Shown one piece after another: positions 45,706 through 57,225 of a stretch of 64,000 bases of DNA. This stretch comes from Kitagawia praeruptora (Eukaryota; Streptophyta; Magnoliopsida; Apiales; Apiaceae): contig CM075345.1 in NCBI GenBank assembly GCA_037693485.1, positions 87,874,001 through 87,938,000 on the forward strand, written 5' to 3'. The position numbers and the translations under genes are program-made. Each line of letters opens with the position of its first letter. Position 1 is the stretch's first letter. A model generated the notes under the pieces. The model did not search any database. It was not told where the DNA came from and saw nothing but the letters and a program-made list of their open reading frames with translations.

Positions 45706-46221
45706 TGTAAATGCGACCTTGAGGCCGGGCTAGCATGATGCTTAAATCAACTAGCCTCGCTGACGAGGTGAATGGAGAAGCTGCATGGCCTCGCATGCGG
45801 CCTCGTTGGGCTAGTCATGCGAGGTGGTCCACGCTGTACGGAGATAATTATACTCACGCGACCTCGCTGGGCCTGACCGTAAGCCTTCATAATAAATATG
45901 CTCTAGGCCTCGCTGGACCTCTAGGCCTTGCTGGACCTTGCAGATAGAGTATTCTAGGCCACGTTGGACCTCTAGGCCACGCTGGACCTTGTAGAGAGAC
46001 ATGCATGATAGATGCTATCCCATACTAGGGACTTTGTTGGCGAACTCGACCCGCAGCTTGGGGTCGCAAACTTCCACATTGTGCTGGATTGTATATTGGA
46101 CTGACTCCTGGTGGTGGGTTTTAGTGACCCAATCTTCATCTCTAGGCCCATTATGACTTGTGGACCTCTATTTAAGCCCATTAGGCCTACTTAGGGCTTA
46201 TGCCAAGATTTGGGCATAACA

Positions 46222-46237
46222 ACTACCCCCCGAGTCC
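46222..46237 (-). other. Polypurine tract of element B
   Basis: Minus-strand GGACTCGGGGGGTAGT abuts the 3' LTR. Copies of this tract with downstream flank recur at about 48760 and, less exactly, at about 46885. Confidence 0.75.
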
Positions 46238-47219
46238 ATATTGTCATTGGAGATGCGATGTGGACTCAAAAACTGCTTTGTCAAAACTTCGATGCGAGGC
46301 CTGTGCTTGCTATAGATTGATGTAGATGAAAGCATAGCTATCTCAAGTGCCTTGGAATTGCATCGCGATCCCAATGAATTTTAATGGTTGCAGACAACTG
46401 TCATATTTCGAGATCTTCTCCCAGCTGCTAAGATGATGACATATGTTGTGTGTCTTTCAATTAATGCGAATCCATGTATAAGTGAGTGATGGTGACCTCG
46501 AAGGGTTCTTCCAAGCGTAATGAGGTCCTGCAGGGACCTTGAGAGGCGACCCCATAGGGCCTTGCAGTCATAAGTTGTTATAATTATATCTTCTATCATG
46601 CTGATATGTGAGCTTGGGCTCTCACCAATATTTTCAGGTCTTCTTAAAGTATGATGAGAGTGTTCTCCTCTGCTCCTTGTTATTATGATGAGAGGCTTCC
46701 TCGTAAATTGAGAGGACTCCTTATAGCTTCGTATGTTGCAAGGCCTCCTTGCAACCTCATATATTGTGAGGCCTCCTCGCAGCCTCTTACATTGCGAGGC
46801 TTCCTTGCAGCCTCATATATTGCGAGGCCTGGCCTTCTCGCAGCCTCATACGTAGCGAGGCCATATCAATTTTCGAGCATAGCAATTACCCCCCAGTTCT
46901 TCGGTGCAGGTAGATGTAGCGGAGAACTATTTTTTCTTGTCTTCAAAATTTCTTCAAAAATAAAATCAAAATATTTATTTGATTTTTCGGGAAGCCTCCT
47001 CGCTTGCCAACTTTCAAATTTTTAATTTAATACGAGCCCATGTCTCCTCGTACTGGCCACCTCGCTACGCTTTATTTTTCTGTCATGCAAGCTGTCTGCT
47101 TGCTTCGTAAATTTAATTCTCCTCGCAAACCAATTCGCACCAGCTTGAATATTAAGTGTGTATGTTTTGGTTTCTATTTTGCCTTGTATTGAGGTACTTT
47201 CTTATGTATACTTACAGGC
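46238..47219. repeat. Element B 3' region: GCCTCGCA-rich non-coding DNA
   Basis: Between the purine tract and the antisense ORF. At 46727-46865 a unit of about 36 bp (GCGAGGCCTCCTCGCAGCCTCATATATT-like) repeats three or four times. TGCGAGG/CCTCGCA words recur throughout, as in the LTR. A TTACAG before the ATG at 47220 could be a splice acceptor for the antisense ORF. Confidence 0.55.
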
Positions 47220-48133
47220 ATGGCTTCCAAGAAATATTCTGCGATCTCTTTCATGAAGAAGGACAAAGCTGCGAGTACCTCTCTTAACCCTTCTGGCGAT
47301 CTGACTTACCATTCCTCCCTTGTTGGGGGTTCAGCTACCAAGTCTGATGTTGTCATGCCTCCTCCTAAGCAGACCACTCTCACAATGCCTCTTCGACAAT
47401 CATCTTCTTCCCTCCATCCTAGCAGGAAAAAATCAACTGAGATAACGAGTCTTCATGAAGAACCACCACTAAAGAAGAACAAGGACGACATGAGTCTCTC
47501 TCCCCTTCATCCTTCTCCTGGACTGGTCCGCCAGACATATGGCAAATTGGCACATGCCCATGTTTCTGAGATTGATATGTATTCCTGGTCCCTACAATCT
47601 CTGGAGGAGTCCAATGCTTCCAAGACTAAAGCTATAACTGAGCTTTTCTTCCATCAATTGCGTCACCACAAGGAGGTTCGAGCCTTGACTTCTTCCAATA
47701 GTAAGATGAGCGAAGAGATTATGAATCTCAAATCCATACTTGCACATGCTCAAGCTGACGTCGAGAACGCAAAGGATAGTTGAAGAAAAAATTTGAAGGC
47801 ACGACTGAGAAGCTTAAGACGGAGCTTCACGAGGAGAAGTCAGCTAGAAAGAAGCTTAAGCTGGATCATGCTGTTGAGAAGGAGAAATCAGACTCCCAGA
47901 TCAAGGAGCTTAGAGACCGCGTCGCCGAGTTGGAGAAGGAAGCTAAAGATGCTGCTAATGCTCTTCCCACTATCATTGAGGAGGCCGAGATTCAAGGATC
48001 TGTTGACTTCATGAAAAAGTTCCTCAAGAAGGTTGACGACTTTGATTGGTACCGGTTGGGCGAAGAGACTGGGAAGTTTGCTGATAACCTCAAGATAGAG
48101 ATGAATGAGGAAGCGGAAAATGGATCCCCATGA
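47220..48133 (+). pseudogene. Antisense extra ORF of element B, coiled-coil protein, one frameshift
   Basis: Starts at ATGGCTTCCAAG (47220) and is open for 187 codons. After what looks like a 1-nt loss at about 47780 a second frame is open for a further 117 codons to 48133. The first half is Ser/Pro/Lys-rich. The second half is a strong predicted coiled coil (LKTELHEEKSARKKLKLDHA, SQIKELRDRVAELEKEAKDA) ending FMKKFLKKVDDFDWYRLGEE. It runs opposite to gag, between the missing pol and the 3' LTR, the place and strand of known antisense extra ORFs in Tat-group elements. Function unknown. A captured host exon is less likely but not excluded. Confidence 0.6.
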
Positions 48134-49104
48134 CTTCCTTATTATTGCTTTTAAACTTTATCTGCTAGACTCAGTGGAGATGCGGGCACTCCATTTATTT
48201 GCCTCGCGCTTGTAGACTTAATTTCTTTTGCTTATTTGGATACTTCCTGAACCTGGATTGGCTTGCTTTATTGATGCTCCTTTATTTGATGTTTATAATA
48301 TTGCAAAGTACCATAGGCCTCGTATCTGCTTGCACAGGGAACTCGTGTTGCATGACACTAGCATGTATAGATTCCTCCATAACTCCTCTCCATATCTGTT
48401 AATTTTTTTCCAAGTGCTTTAGAGTAGTTGAGAGAGGCTTCACATAATTCCTTAACTCATTCCAGATAATTGCCAAGCATTGAAGTAAAGAGAGCTCCCA
48501 TCCTATGTCTTTGACAAGTGAGCTTGCATTAAATAGACTTACAGAGAGTCCATTAATCGCAGAGAGAGCCCTTTTTTTTTCTTCACATGTGAACACAAAG
48601 TACTTCTTCTTCGCCTCGCAGCGCTATGTGCGGCCTCATAATGCTAGGTACGGCCTCGCAACACTAGGCGCCGCCTCGCAATGCTAGGTGTGACCTCGCA
48701 TCCATAAGTGCTTTACAATTTTTCAAATGTCCTGCTAGAAGAGGTGTTTATGTAATGCCACTACCCCCCGAGTCCTCATTATAATTGTAGATGCGATGAG
48801 GAATCAACATGTTTCAGCAACCTTCTTGTATTATTTGGAGTTGACACCATTTGTAATGAAGAGAATTTAATGTGACCCCACTATGAGTTCTCCTTCAGAT
48901 TGTGGCAATGTATGCTGATATTAGTGAAGTCCATACCAAGCAGGGGGCTTGTTTGATAGATGATCTTCCTGGTGTACTGAGGTAGTTGAGGACCTCCTCA
49001 TTGCCGCCAAGGATCGGGGGCGTCCCCCCTCTCCCCAAGGATCGGGGGCGTCCCCCCTCTCCTCGACGTAGAGGTATTTCACCAAGAAGCATCTCATGTA
49101 GAGG
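48134..49104 (-). other. Element B interior between antisense ORF and solo LTR
   Basis: Contains a GCCTCGCA-type repeat at 48620-48700, a duplicated purine tract at 48760-48800 and, at about 49010-49070, a tandem pair of a roughly 30-bp unit GGATCGGGGGCGTCCCCCCT plus flank. A 65-codon minus-strand frame at 48895-49092 is mostly that repeat. No RT, RNase H or integrase motif is present, so pol is deleted. Confidence 0.55.
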
Positions 49105-50102
49105 TGTAATAACCCGGATTTTTCAAGAAATGATTTATTATTATTTCAAAAATAATATTGTTTTCCTAAAATGAGGAGGAATTTTTTTTTATTATTTTAT
49201 TATTCAATTATTTAATTATTTTCGGTTAAGTGGAACCGGGACCCTTTTTAAAATTTTATGGACCAAGTAGATATCTCGAGTCAATAAATTATTTGGATAA
49301 AGATTTAATTTTGGAATGTGGAATTATTTAGTAAAGATTTTATTTTAAATTATTGAATAATTTAGAGATTTTAAAATCCTTAGAAAATGTTTATTTTAAT
49401 TATTTGAGGATTTGTAGAAATTACTTGATTAATATATATAATCAAGAATTTGAGACTTTACTAAAACAATAGTGTTTGTAGTATTTTTATAAAGCCCTGT
49501 AAATTGTGAATTATGAATCACAATTATTATTTTTATGATTTGTTTTTATAAATTATTAATATTTGTAAAATGCATATCAATTTAGAAAATTGAGGTTTAA
49601 TTCTAATTCTTTCTCCAAAAGTCTTTAAAAATATTCTAGTATTTAATTATGCTAGAAATTTTATTTTTACAAATTAGAGTTTTTAACTCTAAATATTATT
49701 TAGTGTGTGTAGTGATTAATTGTATTGCTTTTAATTGTTATTGGGCTTGAGCCCATTAGGGTTAAACAAAAACACACACAGCACATAGATACACACAAAA
49801 ACACACGCAGTCACACACTCATACATACATCGCCGCACAAAACAGTTCGGGGGGGGGGGGAAACAAAAACCATCGGAGAGAAAAGAGAGAAATGGGTTGG
49901 GGGTTGATGAGATACATACATATACGCGTGTATATGTGATGTTTGGGTGAGTGTTCGAGTAGTATGTGCATCAGGGAGGAGCAGCGCGGGGAAGGTGGAG
50001 ATTCGCGGTGGAGGTCGGCCGGAGACAGGGACGGCGGCAGGTAGTCCGGCGAAGCCTGGTGGTGGCGCGACGGGAAGACCACATGGCAGTGGTGGTGGCG
50101 CG

Positions 50103-50103
<1 letters not shown>

Positions 50104-50155
<52 letters not shown>
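50104..50155. repeat. (GA)n microsatellite in LTR C1
   Basis: About 25 GA units with one interruption. A GA tract also occurs in the other family C LTR at about 63652-63682, in the same position relative to the LTR start, after an ACACAC-rich stretch. Confidence 0.9.
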
Positions 50156-50163
<8 letters not shown>

Positions 50164-50934
50164 TTTTGGGGAAAAATGGATTTTTCCGACGAATCGGAGC
50201 GGAAATCGAAATGGTATAATTTCGTGTCCACCTATTTGATTTCCGTATTTTAATTACTTAATTGTTTTAATTTAATTAGTTGTAAATTGTGGTAATTTAA
50301 TTAGATTTAATTTGTAAGTTAATGTGTTAATTTTAGTAGTTAGATTAAATTTCGAGATTTAATTCGGAGAGTTTAATGATTAATTTATAATTATTGGATT
50401 AATTATGAGTCCGATTAAAGGTTCGGGTTAGTGATTGCTAATTAAAATTGATGGTATAAAGTGCGGGATGATTGTATTAATTTTTGGTGATTTAATTCGA
50501 AAGAGGATAATTGTTAGTTGCTAAGATGCTAATTGTTACTTGCTAATTGTATTTGTCGGGAGTTATATGATTTTAGTGGTTAATTATAATTGTTGAGATT
50601 GGATGTGGGCCAATAATATGTTCGGGTCCTCTGATTGTTAATTGCTAATTGTTAATTATTAATTGGTAATTGCTAGGTGTTAAGTGTTAAGTGCTAGTGG
50701 TAATGGTTGGAATTATGTTGTGGTTTTGTTAATATTTGAGTTAATAATTATTGGTGGTAAATGGTAATATTAGTATAAATTGTGGTAGTTATAATAGTTG
50801 ACTAGTTGTAAATGTCTATATGTTAAATGTTAGAATTTTATAATAGTTAGAATTGTGCTAGGGGTTATGAGAAGATCACAAGTTTTTAAATGTCAATATT
50901 TAAAGGACTTGTGTAATTCTTTTCGACTAATCCC

Positions 50935-51220
50935 TAGGGCTTACGAATATCCATGATTATCTATCACGAGTATAATTAATATGCTTGAGTGATGTGATCA
51001 TCGATATAGCGTAAGTAATAGTTAGTGCTAGGGGTTGTTCCCTAGGGCTTACGAACATCAATGATTGGTTGTCACGTGTATCAGTAAAATGCGTGAGAAA
51101 TACGATCATTGGTGTAGCGTAAGTAGTAGTGTAAATCATTATGTGCTAGTTGCCGCAAGTCTGGGCGGGTACTTTTCCTTATGTGCTAGTTGCCGCATGT
51201 CTGGGCGGGTACTTTTCTTA
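50935..51220. repeat. Two tandem duplications in LTR C1
   Basis: A unit of about 105 bp beginning CCTAGGGCTTACGAA occurs at about 50933 and 51041. Then a 41-bp unit containing GTGCTAGTTGCCGCA(A/T)GTCT occurs twice at 51141-51220. The copies are clearly similar but diverged. Confidence 0.65.
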
Positions 51221-53504
51221 TATGTTTACTTTTATGTTGCTGCAAGTTGAGGCAGCTTTTATTTTATCAAAAGCAGGGTTATAAATTGTTTTGTTGGCAT
51301 GGAGGGGCTGAGCCCATAGTCCGATAAACGAATACTACATGCCGAAATTTTCTAAAAATCCCCTGCGTTTTAATTTATTTAACTTATTTGATTTCAAGGG
51401 TTTAAAGGTATGATTTGGGTGTTAACTGTTTATGTGCATATGTGCTAAGTAAATTGTTTCAAGGATTAATTGTTGTCTTGAGGAGTTATGTGCTAATTCA
51501 TGGGTTAGAGGTGTCTTGAGGATTAATTGTATATTATGTGTCTTTACCGAGGATTGATTGTGTTTTGAATATTATCTATATATTAAGTTGGTTCAAGTCT
51601 ATTAAATGGTTATAAGGTGTTATGTACATTAAGTGGTAATAGGATAGTCAACTATAGGGAGGACACCTATAGTTTGACTTTATGTTATTTAGTGATAATC
51701 CCGAGTTGTGTCTACTCGATATACGAGGTAGGACTGACACGCACTCATAACTATTTCAGTACTATTAGGGCGTAATCAAATGGGAGCGACGCGCATCCAA
51801 AAGGAAGATCGAGACGTCAGGTAAGGTCCATGGAATTGCTTGGACGAGGTGCGAAGGATTTGTTCGCGGTTTCTATTTTCTGCTAAGGACCAGAGGCAAG
51901 TTTACTATGCATACTCTATTGTTCAGAGTATATCTATTTTAAATATATGGAATGTGCTAAATAAGTTTTCAATTCATAATCGCGAGTTTTCCAACCTTGT
52001 ACTTCTCCTTCCAAATCATTTTATTCTTGACTTTGCTAGTGATATTAAATTAATCTCGTACAATAATCAAAACCCATGACTTATAATACTGTCAATGGGC
52101 GGTGACATTCATATGGTTCTACATCTCGATTTATATGTTGTATATTTATGAACTTTTGTAATGTGATAGAGGACTATATGTTATGAGGTATATATATAGA
52201 TACATATACGTATATATGGAACTACGTGGTAAAGGCTCCGAGGGTAGAGCGTGTATTGAGTTATCGAATTTAGCCCGCGTGTCGGGGCTATTTTGTATTG
52301 TATGTTTTCGAAAACCCGGGCAAAGCTTTTAAAAAGGATTTCGCAATAATTAACCTAAAGGCAACATCACCAATAAACCAGTGTTTATTTAATTAATAGA
52401 TGCTCCTGAAAGCATTTACTAATTAAATAAACCACATTCGCCAAATTAAATTTATTTAATTAGATGAATGTCATTTTCAAAACGCTTTCTTAAAATCACT
52501 TTGTCCCGGAGAAATAATAAAATAATTTAATGGAGTGATTCTATCTAGTATATTATTTATCGGAGATAGTTTATTTTCAATACGGAATAAATATATTCCA
52601 AAGGTTATAAATTGGTTACTTTCAGCTTAAAACAGTTAGATTGATATCGATATATGTTAATTGAATGCTGGTTTAATTCGAGGAATATTAATTATAATAT
52701 TCATTAACAAAAAGAAAGAGAAAGAGAAAAAGGATTTTCATGCTTATTTATTATTTCTTATTGACCGAGAGTCAATAGTAGTTATTTGATAAAATGGCTA
52801 AAGTCTGGAGACTGCCGGAGAGATTGTGTCTTGTTTTTGATTAGAAACATTCCAAGAGTTGTATTTGGGTGTTTCGAGGTTATTAAATATGTCGGTATTA
52901 GTAGTAAATATTATTTGAATATTATTTAATAAATGTATATTAATTTGAGTATTCTTTTAAAAAAAGGGATTATTGAATATTTATTATTTGTTGCATATTA
53001 GTCAAATATCTATTAAATACTCTAAGTGTTTTGAAGGTTATAGAACACTATTTAAAAGTTGTCTAAGGACTTTCATAGTCATTTAAAATATTATATTTTG
53101 ATTCTATTTAGGTAAGTTACTTTTCAAGAACTTATATATATATGGAATTCTCCTGTTGCGTTTACAAGCTTTATGCGTACCCTTTTTCATATGTGAACAC
53201 AAGACCCTGTGTCGAGATTGATATAGGTGTAAGTGTATACCTATACTTGAACTCTTTTGAAATCAAAACATTTTCGAAAACCCCCGGTCTGGTTTTACTT
53301 CCTTGTACATTTTTCAAAAGTTATTGGTCGACTGATGTCGGACCTCAACTACTCGATTTTCAATCAAAACAAGTTTTGAAAGAAAAAGAAAAAAAGGGGA
53401 CTCTGGCAGGTGTGGGGATCGTTGACGAACGATTCCCGGGATGTGTAAGCGGCCGTGAGCCAGGCGGTCCATCAATTATTATTCCGGCCCATGTGTTGCC
53501 GAAG

Positions 53505-53585
53505 GATGATTACGGATGTAGTTTTCATCGAGGGTGATTACGGATGTAGTTTTCACCCAAGGGATAGTTACGGATGTAGTTTCTG
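53505..53585. repeat. Three-copy short repeat in LTR C1
   Basis: (G/A)TTACGGATGTAGTTTTC occurs three times within 80 bp with about 30-bp spacing. Confidence 0.7.
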
Positions 53586-54852
53586 TCCTTCTACCGGTAG
53601 AGAAGACCCGCGGATTATTGGACTTGGATGTGGCGACTGATCATCGTCAATCCTTGTCAGGTTTTTATGTTTTCATTAAGTCCCATCCTCCACTTTGGAA
53701 AAATACTCAAACACTGCTTCTTAGGCCTAAGTGCCAAGTAGCCGATAGTGTTGTTTTCAATTTTGAAAGATGATGAATTCATGCAGTATCTAGAACTGCA
53801 GGATTATTCTAACAATAATGGCACGTACTTGTGCACTTTTGCAATTATTCAAAAGATGAAAGTTGGTTCATCGGTTATTGATGTTAAATCCCAAATGTTT
53901 TGCTTCAAGAGCTTTGACTCTCTTCCTATCAGTTATTTCTGAGTTTAACTTATCAAGTGGTAACGAACTTATATCCTGTACAGAATCTTGAACTGTAAGG
54001 TGTTTTGCTGATAATGATATACTCATGTGTATATATACTTACAAACTTGAGGAGTATTAAAAATGGAACTTTATAATGGTTTGGTTTATGAAGGGTGGTA
54101 ATAACTATCTTAGCAGCATATTGAACTGCATATTTTGAAAGGCTCCCTAAGAGGTTATCAATACTATGAGTATGGTATGTGGATAAGGCATGAGGATTAC
54201 TATTGTTGACATAAACTTACTTTATTTATCTGATGTTACTCGAAATGTCATATATCCCCTACTGAGGTTTCATTGTTGTAAATATTTCGAAATTGATATT
54301 AAGTATCGTTATGTTTCAAAAACTCCATGTGTATATTGATATATATTGTTGTGCTCTATTAATACTTGCTGGGCAATTCTTTCGCTCATACTTGCTTGTT
54401 TTAAATATTAACCTTTCAGAGGAAGGTAGATGATTGAGGCTTATCTGCATGGCTCAGGAGAAGTAGGCAGTGTGCCCTTGTGAAGATGATATGATCCAGA
54501 ACATAGATAGCTGGAGTAAGTTATATATAAGTGCATTGATGTGTATTATGTATATATCACTTTGTACAGGATAGTACTAGTGCTAGTGTACTTCTCAACG
54601 AAGCTACACTAGTAGGATAGGATTTGTAATACTCAGTGTGATGTAATTAAATGGATGTAATAAAGATGTAAAGATTTTAGTTCTTGTTTCTAGCCCTATG
54701 ACCTAAAAGATGCTTGGTGGTTGGGGTCGCAGAGTTATATTTCAGTTTAAATGATTACAGATGGTTTAATGTTGTTAAACAGGTAATTTGATGTTAAGGA
54801 TTTCCGCGTGACGACCAAATCCCTGACCCCGGATTTGGGGCGTTACAAGAGG

Positions 54853-55652
54853 CGTCTCATTGATCTCGATAGCCACACCATATAGGGGTCTCGTTGAGTC
54901 TTCACATGCTCTCCTTTGCTTATAGACTGACTTTAACGCATGCATAGAGATAGATCCACGTTGTGTAGATTTACGGACTGATCCATTATCGCCAATGGGG
55001 CCAAGAAGCCTCACATTGCAAGATAACGGGTTTGCGACATCGCAAAGCTAGGTGTCACCTTGTCCATAAATCCCATCTTCCTATAGACTTCACATGTAAG
55101 GACATTGACTACGCTCCCATTATCCACGAGGACCCTGTAGATATTTTGAGATCATATGTGAACCCGAACAACCAGAGATTCAGAGTAGGGATAATGAACC
55201 CACTTCGCATCCTCCTCGGTGAACATGATATTTGTACCCTCCCCTTTGAAGAGCTTTGGGGTCTCTCCTGAAGGTGATGTACATTGGTAAGGGATCGCTT
55301 CTTGGCCTCACGAGCATACCTCTCTTTGGTCTTGTTGTTATCACCTCCAATATGGGGCCCCCCCATAATGACATGAATACTTCAAGCTCGCTCCTCTCTT
55401 TCTTCGTGGGACTTTTCTTTTTGCCCAAACGGTGGGACATTATTGAAACCAAGACCTGGCTTAGTGCCATGCTTTTTCCCCTCACGAACTACCCGTTCAG
55501 TTAGCTGGGCCATTGCGAATTAGCTCTTCAATTTGCTCCTTGAGCTGCCTATAATTTGTAGTATCATGCCCTGTCTGTTCGTTAAAGACACAATATTTAC
55601 GAGTTTCCCTGATTGCCCAACTATTCATAGGTGAGGGCTTCTTAAACATCCC
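54853..55652 (-). pseudogene. gag-pol: Element B gag C-terminus and protease start
   Basis: Several frames with stops. Readable parts are the Tat-type gag tail (KYCVFNEQTGHDTTNYRQLK, near 55600-55520) and a protease core VLVDNGSVVNVL near 55130-55095, with the same DNGS signature as element D. Downstream a PLYG-containing patch fits the protease flap region. The solo LTR cuts it at 54852. Confidence 0.65.
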
Positions 55653-57183
55653 CTAGTCAGCATTAATTGCATAGATGTGATCAATTGGGGCCACTAAAGG
55701 TGTGGACTTACCGTCATTCCATCCACTTTGAGCTCGCGGTGGTAACCTCCTTAGTGGACCACAACTCCTCCTCATTGGGCTCTCACTGCGATCCCGTCTT
55801 CGCCTAGGGCTCCAAGATTCCTTCCTCTTCACTCCCTTGCTCTTACTTCCACTGTTTCTAGCCTCATTATTCTTCTTCAGGTCCTCCATCGACTTTTCAA
55901 TCCTTTTGTAAGGCTCGGCCTCCTTATAGAACTCAAAGAGAGTGCCAGGTGTCTATGCCTGTAACTTCTTCCAGAACTTGGTGCCATCTCTCAGCCCAGC
56001 AATAAGAAAATTTTTAATGGCCTCATCATTTACTCCTCGCACCCTAGGGTCCTCGGCATTAAACCTCTTGAAGTAGTCCTGTAGGGTCTCACCCTCGTTC
56101 TGCTTTATGTTCACCATGATGGATATAGGAGGTGCATACAGCTTGGAGGATTGAAAATGCTTAATAAAAATGTCCATGAACGGCTGCCAGGAGTCTATAG
56201 TGATGTGAGCCCCTAGCTTAGAGAACCATTGTTGGGCACTACCCCTCAACGAGGCTGTAAATAACCTGCACCTAGCCAATAGCGAGACCCGGTACACATC
56301 CATGTCATTGTTGAATTGAATACCAAACTCTGCAGGGTCAGTGTCTCCATTATAAATCATGTTTGGGTTAATACTCCGGAATATAGTGGGAAGCGGAGTG
56401 GTCCTGATCTCTTGAGTGAAAGGCGAGGCCGAACCTATGGGGTTAAGGATCCCATTATCTGCATTTCTCTTATCCAAGGCCTTCTTTAGCTCCTATAGCT
56501 TGTAGTCTCCAACCCTGGTCTTCTTATATTCAACTTTTTCCTTTCCCTTTCCCGTGTTGTCATGGTGGGATTGGGTCTTCTTGGGAGCTCTAGACTCATC
56601 TTGATCCTCCTTGCGATTCAGGGGGTCAGGTTTGTACTCCTCGGACCGCTCACGCTCTCGATGAGGAGAGGGGGGTCGTTCCAAAACCTTGGCTCCAAGC
56701 CTGGGATCGCTTATACTTCTTGTCAGCTGTAAGTTTTCCGAGCTTGAGGCGGAGATCATGCTCTGCTAACCTATTTCCAAGATGATCAAAGACACTAACT
56801 GACCTCCCCTTGGATGAGGCAGCCTCATTCTGCAACCATTCATTTGTCTTAGTAGGCTCTACATCCTCCTCCCGCTCGAGGTTTTCATAGGAGTAAGGGT
56901 TTGCTTGATCCGTAACAACCTCATCTGCTTCATCCAAGAGTTTCTTGGTGGGACCTTCACTGCTCTCCTCCTGATAGGACTTGGGCCTCTTCCTGGCATT
57001 CCTCTTCGCGCCCCTCGAGCTATACCGCTTCTTCATTCTAGTTTTCCTTTCTTGTACTGCTGTCACCTTCCCGGGCCCATCCTCCTTCTCGCTCCTCGGG
57101 GGATCGCCTTTGGGTGTCTTGTACGACCCCGGGGTCTCCCCGTTGTTGTACCCTCCTTTCATCTTCTTGTTCGAGTCAGTCAT
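55653..57183 (-). pseudogene. gag: gag of element B, with stops and a frameshift
   Basis: Likely start MTDSNKKMKGGYNNG at 57183, 23 nt after the PBS. The N-terminal part is charged and repeat-poor. A frame change lies near 56690-56720. TAG stops follow at 56493, 55953 and 55653, all explainable as CAG to TAG. A retrotransposon gag domain is readable at 55953-56477 (FTASLRGSAQQWFSKL, FMDIFIKHF, ETLQDYFKRFN), then an Arg/Ser-rich linker (RRRRDRSESPMRR). It encoded the capsid protein and is non-functional. Confidence 0.78.
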
Positions 57184-57205
57184 CTTTCTCCCAATATGAT
57201 GACTT

Positions 57206-57223
57206 CCCCTCCTTCTAGCGCCA
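57206..57223 (-). other. Primer binding site of element B
   Basis: Minus-strand TGGCGCTAGAAGGAGGGG, 2 nt from the LTR, identical over 18 nt to that of element D at 12674-12691. The two elements therefore use the same primer tRNA. Confidence 0.75.
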
Positions 57224-57225
57224 AA

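Larger units (their letters stand above)
45021..46221 (-). mobile_element. 3' LTR of element B
   Basis: 1201 bp, the same length as its partner at 57226-58426. It contains a palindromic TATA box CCCTATTTATAGGG (45202-45215), a 29-bp tandem repeat (45582-45705) and a cluster of GGCC(T/A)CGCTGGACCT words (45900-45990). The purine tract lies at its right edge. Confidence 0.92.
49105..54847 (+). mobile_element. Solo LTR, 5.74 kb, family C (copy C1)
   Basis: Starts TGTAATAACCCGGATTTTTC, ends GACCCCGGATTTGGGGCGTTACA-like, and is flanked by a perfect AGAGG duplication (49100-49104 and 54848-54852). The beginning of a second copy is at 62899. No interior sequence flanks it, so it is a solo LTR. Its end resembles that of family A, so A and C are related long-LTR families. 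Inside are a poly-G run (about 49850), a GA microsatellite (50104-50155), tandem repeats (50935-51220, 53505-53585) and no credible gene. Orientation is by analogy with family A. Confidence 0.92.

Noticed and set aside
49966..50253. Long ORFs on both strands over the GA microsatellite (also near 63531-63812)
   Set aside because: Alternating Arg-Glu or Ser-Leu codons come directly from (GA)n/(TC)n. There is no other coding evidence.
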